DNA of 12,538 bases from Actinomycetota bacterium (GTDB lineage: Bacteria; Actinomycetota; Actinomycetes; Actinomycetales; Microbacteriaceae), in assembly GCA_016870695.1 (NCBI GenBank), contig VGAV01000032.1:1-12538 (forward strand), in the 5' to 3' direction. Every line of letters begins with the position of its first letter. Position 1 is the stretch's first letter. The notes below the pieces were generated by a model. The model saw only the letters and a list, made by a program, of their open reading frames with translations, ran no database searches and was not told the DNA's origin. Of this stretch, positions 1 through 5,582 are shown piece after piece. Position numbers and translations under genes: made by a program.

Positions 1-24
1 CGGGGTGCGCGCAGCCGGAGCCCG

Positions 25-759
25 TCAGCGGATCGGCCACGCGCCGTCGAGCGGCGGGGAGGTGGCGTCCAGGCGCCCGATCTTGACGAAGTACTCGGTG
101 AGGCTCGCCGCCTGCGCGCGTGCCCACGCGACCTGCCGCAGGTGCAGCTCGTCGACCGTGGGCGGCATCCATGCCCCGAACCTCTCCGCGAGGGCCAGGG
201 CGAGACGCCCGGCCGCGACGGCGTCGGCGCAGGCCTCGTGGGCGGACTCCAGCGGGACCGCGTAGTGCGCCGCGACCACCGACAGCGTCCGTTTGCCGCG
301 CCGCCAGCGGTCATAGGTCTTGTCCATGACGAGCGGGTCGAGCACCGGCGAGGGCTTCTCGATCGGCGCGATCCCGTGCCGTAGCGCCTCGTGCTTGAGC
401 AGGGAGAAGTCGAACGGGGCGTTGTAGGCGACGACCGGGATGCCGGCGGCGAACAGCGCCGACAGCGCTTTGACGACCTCGGCCACGACCGTGGCGGCGG
501 GGGCGCCCTCCGTCCGCGCCCGTTCGGTGGAGATGCCGTGGATCGCGGCGGCCCCGGCCGGGATCTCGATGCCCGGGTCGGCGAGCCAGTCGCGCGCGTC
601 GACGACCTGACCGTCGACGTCGAGGACACCCACGTGCGCGGTGACGATGCGGTCGGTGACGACGTCGATGCCGGTGGTCTCGAGGTCGAATACACCCACC
701 ACCCGCGCCCATTCGGGCGTCTGGAACAGAGGGAGCGGCTCGGCCTGCCACGTGGTCAT
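25..759 (-). CDS. DEDDh-family 3'-5' exonuclease (DnaQ-like)
   Basis: The 244-residue protein carries the full DEDDh exonuclease signature: FDLETTG with Asp25 and Glu27 (Exo I), YNAPFDFSLL with Asp117 (Exo II), and HEACADA with His174 and Asp179 (Exo III). IHGIS near residue 73 is also typical of DnaQ-like nucleases. Such proteins remove nucleotides from 3' ends of DNA or RNA with two metal ions. The protein is one exonuclease domain with a short C-terminal tail and no helicase or GIY-YIG domain, so it resembles stand-alone proofreading-like or repair exonucleases rather than a complete polymerase subunit. I chose the ATG at 759 because homology begins a few residues later. The longer open frame up to 903 adds only Arg/Pro/Gly-rich sequence. 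No good SD is seen, but TACGGT lies 6 nt upstream, suggesting a leaderless start. The exact substrate cannot be told from sequence. Confidence 0.88.
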   Translation of the reverse strand: MTTWQAEPLPLFQTPEWARVVGVFDLETTGIDVVTDRIVTAHVGVLDVDGQVVDARDWLADPGIEIPAGAAAIHGISTERARTEGAPAATVVAEVVKALSALFAAGIPVVAYNAPFDFSLLKHEALRHGIAPIEKPSPVLDPLVMDKTYDRWRRGKRTLSVVAAHYAVPLESAHEACADAVAAGRLALALAERFGAWMPPTVDELHLRQVAWARAQAASLTEYFVKIGRLDATSPPLDGAWPIR

Positions 760-765
760 GGGCCC

Positions 766-771
766 ACCGTA
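766..771 (-). promoter_or_regulatory. Candidate -10 for a leaderless exonuclease mRNA
   Basis: On the minus strand the hexamer TACGGT fits TANNNT and is followed by six bases and then the ATG at 759. That spacing would place the transcript start at or next to the start codon. No convincing -35 box or SD is present. The inference rests on spacing alone. Confidence 0.35.
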
Positions 772-907
772 GAGGCGGCCCCCGACACCGCGACGGCGAC
801 GCGCGAATCGGTGGACAGAAGGCGCGGTGCGACGGCTGGGGAGGACAGGACCCGGAACCCTGACGGGCGCGGCGAGCCGTCGCCCCGGACCGCGCCGCCG
901 CACGACA

Positions 908-913
908 TAAACT
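908..913 (+). promoter_or_regulatory. Candidate -10 for a leaderless hydrolase mRNA
   Basis: TAAACT fits TANNNT and ends 7 nt before the GTG at 921. It lies in one of the few A/T-rich spots of the divergent 161-bp spacer. No SD precedes the GTG, so leaderless transcription starting at the GTG is the simplest reading. The -35 region is weak. Confidence 0.4.
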
Positions 914-920
914 CGACCGC

Positions 921-1826
921 GTGCCGAACCCGTACGCGTCCCTCCTCGCCGAGGTCCCGGTCACCCGCCGCGAGATCGAGATCGGCGGCACCCGCACCGC
1001 GTACTGGGTCTACGGCGACGACGCCGACACCGCCCCGGCCGACCCCCGCCCGACGATCGTCGCCGTGCACGGCTTCCGCGGGGAGCACCACGGCCTCGAG
1101 CCCGTCGTCGCGCACCTGCGCGGCATCCGCGTCATCTCTCCCGACCTGCCCGGCTTCGGCGAGACGCCGCCGTTCGCCGGTCAGCCGCACGACCTCGACG
1201 GCTACGCCCGCTGGCTGCGCGCGTTCGTGGAGGCGGTGGCTCCGGATGCCGTCGTGCTCGGGCACTCGTTCGGTTCGATCGTCGCGTCGGCCGCGGTCGC
1301 GCAGGGGCTCGCGACGTCGAAGCTGATCCTCGTCAACCCGATCGGGGCCCCCGCGCTCGAGGGACCCCGCGGCATCCTCACCCGCCTCGCCGTCTTCTAC
1401 TACCTCGCCGGGGCCAGGCTGCCCCGCCGCCTCGGCGACGCCCTGCTGCGCAACGGCCTCATTGTCCGGGTCATGAGCAACGCGATGGCCAAGACGCGCG
1501 ATCCCGCTCTGCGCCGGTTCGTGCACGAGCAGCACGACAAGTACTTCTCCCGCTTCGCCGACCGCGACGTGCTGCACGAGGCGTTCGTGACGAGCGTCTC
1601 GCACGACGTACGAGAGTCCGCGCCGCGCATCATGCAGCCCACGCTGCTCATCGCGGCCGAGAAGGACGACATCACCCCGATCGAGGCCGAGCGCCACCTC
1701 GCGACGCTGTTCCCCGACGCCCGGCTCGTCGAGATCCCCGACGTCGGGCACCTCATCCACTACGAGACCCCGCAGGCGGCGGCATCCGCCATCCGGGACT
1801 TCCTGCGCGAGACCGCCGGGCGGTGA
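921..1826 (+). CDS. Alpha/beta-fold hydrolase
   Basis: The 301-residue protein is an alpha/beta hydrolase of the abhydrolase_1 type. It has an oxyanion-hole motif HGFRG at 50-54, the strand motif SPDLPGFGET at 73-82, and the nucleophile elbow GHSFGS with Ser116. It also has an acid in AAEKDDITPI (Asp249 or Asp250) and a C-terminal His277 in DVGHLIHYE. These form a Ser-Asp-His triad, so an esterase, lipase or C-C hydrolase activity on a small substrate is expected. The substrate is not inferable. No signal peptide is seen, so it is probably cytoplasmic. The GTG start at 921 is the first start in frame before the conserved region and sits 7 nt after a possible -10 box. The gene faces the CGNR regulator gene tail to tail, and its last codons lie inside the first copy of a 76-bp repeat. 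Confidence 0.88.
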   Translation: MPNPYASLLAEVPVTRREIEIGGTRTAYWVYGDDADTAPADPRPTIVAVHGFRGEHHGLEPVVAHLRGIRVISPDLPGFGETPPFAGQPHDLDGYARWLRAFVEAVAPDAVVLGHSFGSIVASAAVAQGLATSKLILVNPIGAPALEGPRGILTRLAVFYYLAGARLPRRLGDALLRNGLIVRVMSNAMAKTRDPALRRFVHEQHDKYFSRFADRDVLHEAFVTSVSHDVRESAPRIMQPTLLIAAEKDDITPIEAERHLATLFPDARLVEIPDVGHLIHYETPQAAASAIRDFLRETAGR

Positions 1827-1966
1827 GGTGGCGCAAATGCACGCGCCGGGCGGGCTATCGCGTACATCTGTGACAAGTCAGCGCGAAGGGCCCGGGCGGT
1901 GAGGTGGCGCAGATGTACGCGCCGGGCGGGGTCTCGCGTACATCTGTGACAAGTCAGCGCGGAGGG
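1816..1966. repeat. Two-copy 76-bp tandem repeat between convergent genes
   Basis: Bases 1816-1890 and 1892-1966 match at 70 of 75 positions by my alignment, with a period of 76. Copy 1 includes the last codons and stop of the hydrolase gene; copy 2 ends next to the stop of the CGNR gene. Each copy contains TGACAAGTCA (1871-1880 and 1947-1956) and a pair of inverted arms, an AGATGTACGCG-like arm and CGCGTACATCTG. The repeat fills essentially the whole intergenic space. Confidence 0.9.
1910..1946. terminator. 12-bp-stem hairpin, possible bidirectional terminator
   Basis: CAGATGTACGCG (1910-1921) and CGCGTACATCTG (1935-1946) are perfect inverted repeats around a 13-nt GC-rich loop. The position between two converging genes suits a bidirectional terminator, but no T-tract follows on either strand. 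In copy 1 the equivalent left arm carries two changes that break pairing, so only copy 2 forms the full stem. A REP-like dispersed element is an alternative. Confidence 0.45.
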
Positions 1967-1967
1967 G

Positions 1968-2528
1968 CTACGCGGTGGTCTCGGCCTTGCGCTTGCGGTA
2001 CGCGATGACGTTCATGCGGTTGCCGCAGTTGCCGGCGTCGCAGTAGCGCTTCGAGCCGTTCTTCGAGAAGTCGACGTAGACGCCTTCGCAGTCGTCGGCG
2101 TCGCACACCCGCACGCGGGCGTACTCGTCGGCACGGATCACGTCGACGAACGCCAGCGCGGTCTCGACGAGGATGCGCATCGCCAGCGGCTCGTCGGGAT
2201 CGCTCGCGTGGATGTGCCAGTCCATCCCGTCGTGCCGCACCAGCTGGGGGAGGGTGCGCCCGTCGGCGAGCATCGCGTTCACGAGCGGGACGGCGCCGTC
2301 GCGATCGACCCGCCACAGCTCCAGAAGACGACTCCGGATGCCGCGCACCCGGGCCAGCTCGTCCTCGTCGCGCGTGCGCGACCCGGTGTACCCGTGCGCC
2401 GTGACGAACGCCTCGAGGTCGGCCCGCCGCGTGAGCGTGTCGACGCCGCTCACCTCGGTGTGGGGGAGCGTGTTGACCAGCTCCACGGCGGCACGCAGCA
2501 CCAGTTCGGTGTCACGGATGAAGACCAT
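1968..2528 (-). CDS. CGNR zinc-finger / ABATE-domain putative regulator
   Basis: The 186-residue protein has an N-terminal ABATE-type region (about residues 5-130, with the typical opening LVLRAAVELVNTLP). A C-terminal zinc finger follows, with Cys142, Cys147, Cys163 and Cys168, the last beginning the family-defining CGNR (168-171), then a basic tail (YRKRK). This family is annotated as putative stress-related transcription regulators; the finger presumably binds DNA, and no specific target or ligand is established from sequence. The start is set by the SD AGGAG located 5 nt before the ATG at 2528; an ATG at 2543 in the same frame would put that SD inside the gene. The gene is divergent from an EamA exporter gene across 125 bp holding a palindrome, so it may control itself and the exporter. 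That link is inference. Confidence 0.88.
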   Translation of the reverse strand: MVFIRDTELVLRAAVELVNTLPHTEVSGVDTLTRRADLEAFVTAHGYTGSRTRDEDELARVRGIRSRLLELWRVDRDGAVPLVNAMLADGRTLPQLVRHDGMDWHIHASDPDEPLAMRILVETALAFVDVIRADEYARVRVCDADDCEGVYVDFSKNGSKRYCDAGNCGNRMNVIAYRKRKAETTA

Positions 2529-2538
2529 CTTGACTCCT
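2529..2538 (-). promoter_or_regulatory. RBS fixing the CGNR gene start at 2528
   Basis: Read on the minus strand, the sequence is AGGAG, then TCAAG, then ATG. This strong SD at about 5-nt spacing selects the internal ATG at 2528 over the in-frame ATG at 2543. Confidence 0.75.
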
Positions 2539-2559
2539 GACATGTCGGACCCGTACTGT
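2530..2559 (+). promoter_or_regulatory. Candidate sigma-70-type promoter for the EamA gene
   Basis: TTGACT (2530-2535) and TACTGT (2554-2559) are separated by 18 bp, placing a transcript start near 2566 and giving a leader of roughly 88 nt. The -10 box overlaps the left arm of the palindrome at 2556-2590. On the opposite strand TACACT (2569-2564) is a possible -10 box for the CGNR gene, but with no good -35. Confidence 0.5.
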
Positions 2560-2590
2560 CACGAGTGTAAGCGCTGTTCACTCATGACAG
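2556..2590. promoter_or_regulatory. Interrupted palindrome, candidate operator
   Basis: CTGTCACGAGTG (2556-2567) and CACTCATGACAG (2579-2590) are inverted repeats matching at 11 of 12 positions, separated by 11 nt. The element lies between the divergent CGNR and EamA genes and covers candidate -10 boxes for both directions. This is where a repressor would block both transcripts. Which protein binds is unknown; the neighbouring CGNR protein is the obvious candidate. Confidence 0.55.
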
Positions 2591-2653
2591 CGTTGGCCGC
2601 CCCCGCGATCCGGGAACGCGGCCGCCGTTTCGCCCCTGTCCCGAGGAATCCGC

Positions 2654-3646
2654 ATGACAACGACGCCCGTCACCCTCCCGCGCCCCGTCCGTCAGGGCTC
2701 CGGCGCGGTCACCGGGCTCGCGATCGCCGTCGCGTCGGCGCTCGCGTTCTCCTCCAGCGGTCCGTTCGTCAAGCCGCTCCTCGACGGCGGGTGGTCGCTC
2801 GGCGCGGTGCTCATCATCCGCATGGGCCTGGCGGCGCTGCTGCTCTCACCCGCTCTGGTCCTCGCGATCCGCCGCCAGCGCGGGTTCCTCCGCCGCCACG
2901 GCCTCCTCATCGCGGCCTTCGGCCTGACCGCGGTCGCCGGATGCCAGCTGTTCTACTTCTCCGCGATGCAGCGCATGCCGGTCGCCGTCGCGCTGCTCAT
3001 CCAGTACATCGCTCCCGTGCTCATCGTCATCGCCGTCTGGGTCCGGACCCGCCGCGCGCCGTCGCGGGCGGTCGTCATCGGATCGGTGGTCGCGATGACC
3101 GGACTCGTCCTCGTCGTCGACATCAGCGGTGCGCGCTTCGACCTGCTCGGCACCGTGTTCGCCCTGTGCGCGGCCGTGTGCGCCGCGGCCTACTTCGTCA
3201 TCGCGGGCCGCGCCGGCGACGACCTCCCGCCGCTCGCCCTCGCGGCCGGGGGACTGCTCGTCGGAACCGCCCTCATGGGCGCGCTGGTCCTCGTCGGCGT
3301 CCTGCCCTTCGCCGCCCCTTCCATCACCGTGGAGCTCGCGGGACTGGAGGTGCCCGGCATCCTCCCGCTGCTCTGGGTCGGCGGCGTCGCCACCACCGTC
3401 GGGTATGCGCTCGGCGTCATCGCCGTCCCGCTGATCGGCTCGCGCCTGGCGTCCTTTGTCGGCCTGTCGGAGGTGCTGTTCGCGCTCGGCTTCGCGTGGC
3501 TGCTCCTCGGCGAGACCCCCGCGCCGATCCAGTTCGTCGGCGGCGCCCTCATCCTCGCGGGCGTCGTGCTCGTCAAGCTCGACGCATCCGGCCCGGTCGA
3601 GCCGCGCACCGAGACCGCGAGCATCCCGGTGATCCCCAGCCCCTGA
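2654..3646 (+). CDS. EamA-family (DMT superfamily) membrane exporter
   Basis: The 330-residue protein is almost entirely hydrophobic helices, about ten, arranged as two EamA halves (roughly residues 19-155 and 165-308). The first half contains the characteristic helix pair around SAMQRMPVAVALLIQYIAP. The second contains IGSRLASFVGLSEVLFALGFAWLLLGETP, the conserved end-of-EamA pattern. Members export amino acids or other small metabolites by proton-coupled or facilitated transport; some instead import sugars or nucleotides. The substrate cannot be read from sequence. The polar C-terminal tail of about 22 residues is presumably cytoplasmic. The start is supported by SD GAGGA (2643-2647), 6 nt before the ATG. 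It is divergent from a CGNR regulator gene and is followed by two hairpins before a converging Lrp-type regulator gene. Confidence 0.9.
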   Translation: MTTTPVTLPRPVRQGSGAVTGLAIAVASALAFSSSGPFVKPLLDGGWSLGAVLIIRMGLAALLLSPALVLAIRRQRGFLRRHGLLIAAFGLTAVAGCQLFYFSAMQRMPVAVALLIQYIAPVLIVIAVWVRTRRAPSRAVVIGSVVAMTGLVLVVDISGARFDLLGTVFALCAAVCAAAYFVIAGRAGDDLPPLALAAGGLLVGTALMGALVLVGVLPFAAPSITVELAGLEVPGILPLLWVGGVATTVGYALGVIAVPLIGSRLASFVGLSEVLFALGFAWLLLGETPAPIQFVGGALILAGVVLVKLDASGPVEPRTETASIPVIPSP

Positions 3647-3669
3647 GCCCGCGAGCGGGAGGGCGGGAT

Positions 3670-3691
3670 GGATGCCACGCGGGTGGCATCC
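3670..3691. terminator. Hairpin 1 of an identical pair (22 bp)
   Basis: GGATGCCAC and GTGGCATCC form a perfect 9-bp stem around the loop GCGG, 23 nt after the EamA stop. A weakly T-rich stretch (CCTGTTCTT) follows on the plus strand. It may terminate EamA transcription. Confidence 0.5.
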
Positions 3692-3721
3692 CCTGTTCTT
3701 CCGACCCGAGGGGGGAGGGAC

Positions 3722-3743
3722 GGATGCCACGCGGGTGGCATCC
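3722..3743. terminator. Hairpin 2 of an identical pair (22 bp)
   Basis: This is an exact copy of the element at 3670-3691, starting 52 bp after it. It sits 9 nt beyond the stop of the minus-strand Lrp-type gene, so it may act as that gene's terminator. No T-tract follows on the minus strand. Confidence 0.5.
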
Positions 3744-3752
3744 ACGGTCCTG

Positions 3753-4241
3753 TCAGGCGGGGGTGGTCCCGGCGCCGCGGCGGGCGAGCTGCATGAGCGG
3801 CGCGACCCGGTAGCCGATGACCTCGCCCATGACGAGGGAGGTCTCGGTGCGTTCGACGCCCTCGATCGAGAGGATGCGCGCGTCCGTGTCGAACAGGTGC
3901 TGGGTGTCCCGGCACGCGACTCGCACGAGCAGGTCCACCTGGCCGCTGAGACCGTGCGCCTGGACCACCTCGGGGACCAGCGCCAGCGCCTCGCGGATCG
4001 CGGGGAGCTCCGCCTGCCGCACGGTCACCTGCAGGAACGCCTCGATGGGGAAGCCGAGCGCGTCGGGCGCCAGTGCCCGTTCGTAGGAGAGGAAGACGCC
4101 ACCGCGCTCCAGGCGGGCCATCCGCGCCTGGACGGTGTTGCGCGAGAGGCCGAGGCTCTCGGCCAGGGCGACGACGGTGGCGCGCGGATCCGCGGACAGG
4201 GCGCGGAGGAGGTCGAGGTCGACCGCGTCGAGCTTGGTCAT
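3753..4241 (-). CDS. Lrp/AsnC-family transcriptional regulator
   Basis: The 162-residue protein has the Lrp layout. An N-terminal winged helix-turn-helix (LDAVDLDLLRALSADPR at 4-20, then ALAESLGLSRNTVQARMARLERGGV at 25-49) is followed by a ligand-binding RAM/AsnC domain from about residue 65 with GLSGQVDLLVRVACRDTQHL. Such proteins form dimers and larger assemblies and respond to amino acids or their keto acids. It is transcribed divergently from the branched-chain oxoacid dehydrogenase operon, the arrangement known for BkdR, an Lrp-type activator of bkd genes in Pseudomonas. Regulation of this operon by leucine, valine or isoleucine (or their oxoacids) is therefore a reasonable inference. 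The ATG at 4241 has no SD, but a TAATGT box ends 7 nt upstream, suggesting a leaderless mRNA. The upstream open frame has no Lrp similarity. Confidence 0.9.
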   Translation of the reverse strand: MTKLDAVDLDLLRALSADPRATVVALAESLGLSRNTVQARMARLERGGVFLSYERALAPDALGFPIEAFLQVTVRQAELPAIREALALVPEVVQAHGLSGQVDLLVRVACRDTQHLFDTDARILSIEGVERTETSLVMGEVIGYRVAPLMQLARRGAGTTPA

Positions 4242-4248
4242 GCTGCGA

Positions 4249-4276
4249 ACATTAGCAGCGTTGACGGTCGGCGCAA
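4249..4276 (-). promoter_or_regulatory. Candidate promoter for a leaderless Lrp-type mRNA
   Basis: On the minus strand TTGCGC (4276-4271) and TAATGT (4254-4249) are spaced by 16 bp, and the ATG follows 7 nt after the -10 box. Transcription would begin at or next to the start codon. Confidence 0.45.
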
Positions 4277-4307
4277 TGGGCAGCCTGCTCACTTCCGGGG
4301 TCAGGTC

Positions 4308-4336
4308 TTGAGCGGCTTGCCTTCCGCGCGTACGGT
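4308..4336 (+). promoter_or_regulatory. Candidate sigma-70-type promoter of the bkd operon
   Basis: TTGAGC (4308-4313) and TACGGT (4331-4336) have the ideal 17-bp spacing. A transcript start near 4343 gives a leader of about 74 nt before the ATG at 4417. The divergent Lrp-type regulator presumably acts in the 175-bp spacer between the two genes. I see no clean operator palindrome there. Confidence 0.5.
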
Positions 4337-4404
4337 CGGCCCTGTCGGCGACGCTGCCGGCACCCGGATCGTCCGACGCACCCACAAGGCGCGCGGACAG
4401 GACT

Positions 4405-4419
4405 GGAGGGATGACGATG
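4405..4419 (+). promoter_or_regulatory. RBS that decides the E1alpha start
   Basis: GGAGG at 4405-4409 lies 1 nt from an ATG at 4411, which is too close, but 7 nt from the in-frame ATG at 4417, the normal distance. The later ATG is therefore the likely start, shortening the protein by two residues. Confidence 0.7.
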
Positions 4420-5529
4420 ACGTACACCCGCACCGACGCCGCCGACCTCGCGGAAGACGTGGGCGCCGCCCGACTGCTCGAGCCGGACGGGACGCGCGTC
4501 GCGGATCCCTCGCTCGATCCCTTGGTGGCCGACCTCGCCCCGGACGCGTTGCGCGCCCTCCATCGCGACATGGTGCTGACCCGCCGCCTCGACGCCGAGG
4601 GCGTCGCCCTGCAGCGCCAGGGGCAGCTCGCCCTGTGGGCGCCGTGCCGCGGGCAGGAGGCCGTTCAGATCGGCACCGCGCACGCGCTCGCCGCGGGGGA
4701 CTTCGTCTTCCCCAGCTACCGCGAGCACGGCGTCCTGCTCGCCCGCGGCGCCCAGCCCGCCGACTACGTCCTCGCCTGGCGGGGCGAGGAGCACTCCGCG
4801 TACGACCACGCCGCGATCGGTGTCGCGCCCCTGCAGATCATCATCGGGGCCCAGTCGCTGCACGCCACCGGCTGGGCGATGGGCGCCCAGCGCGACGGCT
4901 CCACCGATGTCGCCGTCGCCTACTACGGCGACGGCGCCACCAGCCAGGGCGATGTGAACGAGGCGCTCGTGTTCGCCTCGTCGTTCCGGGCGCCGGTGGT
5001 GTTCGTCTGCTCGAACAACCAGTGGGCGATCTCCGAGCCGGTCACGGTGCAGGCCCGGTTCCCGATCGCGGGCCGCGCGCCCGGCTTCGGGGTGCCCAGC
5101 ATGCGCGTCGACGGCAACGACGTGCTCGCCTGCGTCGCCGCGATGCGCTGGGCGCTCGATCGCGCCCGCCGTGGCGAGGGCCCCTCGTTCCTCGAAGCGG
5201 TCACGTACCGGATGGGTCCGCACACGACGAGCGACGACCCCACCCGCTATCGCGACGCCGCCGAGGTGGAGCGGTGGGCACGACGGGACCCGATCGCCCG
5301 GTTCGAGGCGTACCTCCGCGCCGAAGGGGTGCTCGACGACGACGCGGTCGCGGAGGTCGACGCCGCCGCCGACGCGCTGGCCGCCGCCGTGCGCGCGGCG
5401 TGCATCGGGGCGACCACCCGCCCCGCCGACAGCCTCTTCGACCACGTGTACGCGGAGCCGCACGCGCCCCTCGCCGCGCAGAAGGCGGAGTACCGCGCCT
5501 ACCTCGACGGGTTCGGGGAGGACGAGTGA
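4417..5529 (+). CDS. bkdA: Branched-chain 2-oxoacid dehydrogenase E1 alpha subunit
   Basis: The 370-residue protein is the alpha subunit of a heterotetrameric thiamine-diphosphate E1. The cofactor-binding motif runs from GDG (171-173, in YYGDGATSQGDVNEALVFAS) to the asparagine pair Asn200-Asn201 (CSNNQWAIS). Conserved FPSYREHG and the loop MGPHTTSDDPTRYR (His269) are also present. With E1beta it decarboxylates 2-oxoisocaproate, 2-oxoisovalerate or 2-oxo-3-methylvalerate and transfers the acyl group to E2 lipoate. Pyruvate dehydrogenase E1alpha is the main alternative. The downstream carboxylase and acyl-CoA dehydrogenase, and the usual use of a single-chain AceE for pyruvate in actinobacteria, favour a branched-chain substrate. 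It is the first operon gene, with its own promoter and SD. Its TGA overlaps the ATG of a 17-codon micro-ORF, and the E1beta gene starts 53 nt beyond. Confidence 0.9.
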   Translation: MTYTRTDAADLAEDVGAARLLEPDGTRVADPSLDPLVADLAPDALRALHRDMVLTRRLDAEGVALQRQGQLALWAPCRGQEAVQIGTAHALAAGDFVFPSYREHGVLLARGAQPADYVLAWRGEEHSAYDHAAIGVAPLQIIIGAQSLHATGWAMGAQRDGSTDVAVAYYGDGATSQGDVNEALVFASSFRAPVVFVCSNNQWAISEPVTVQARFPIAGRAPGFGVPSMRVDGNDVLACVAAMRWALDRARRGEGPSFLEAVTYRMGPHTTSDDPTRYRDAAEVERWARRDPIARFEAYLRAEGVLDDDAVAEVDAAADALAAAVRAACIGATTRPADSLFDHVYAEPHAPLAAQKAEYRAYLDGFGEDE

Positions 5530-5582
5530 TGATCGCGCTCACGTTCGCCTGCCCCACCGGCGCTCAGGACGAGGTCGCCTGA
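5529..5582 (+). CDS. 17-aa micro-ORF between E1alpha and E1beta
   Basis: An ATG overlapping the E1alpha stop (TGATG) opens a 17-residue frame, MIALTFACPTGAQDEVA. Its TGA in turn overlaps the E1beta ATG (TGATG). It has an excellent SD, GGGGAGG (5515-5521), at 7-nt spacing, so ribosomes probably read it, and it could couple E1beta translation to E1alpha. Its first codons resemble those of E1beta (MIALT versus MVALT; 16 of 21 bases identical), and the preceding AGGACGAG also recurs before E1beta. It therefore looks like a degenerate duplicate of the gene junction rather than a functional peptide gene. It is listed because it bridges an otherwise untranslated 52-nt gap. Confidence 0.4.
   Translation: MIALTFACPTGAQDEVA

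Noticed and set aside
760..903. N-terminal extension of the exonuclease to an ATG at 903
   Set aside because: The added residues are low-complexity basic sequence, and the extension would run into the divergent promoter region. The conserved fold begins after the ATG at 759.
3670..3743. CRISPR-like array from the two 22-bp repeats
   Set aside because: There are only two copies, the repeats are short palindromes next to stop codons, and no cas genes are present.
4242..4571. N-terminal extension of the Lrp-type regulator to 4571
   Set aside because: It would overlap the E1alpha gene and its promoter, and the Lrp helix-turn-helix begins directly after the ATG at 4241.
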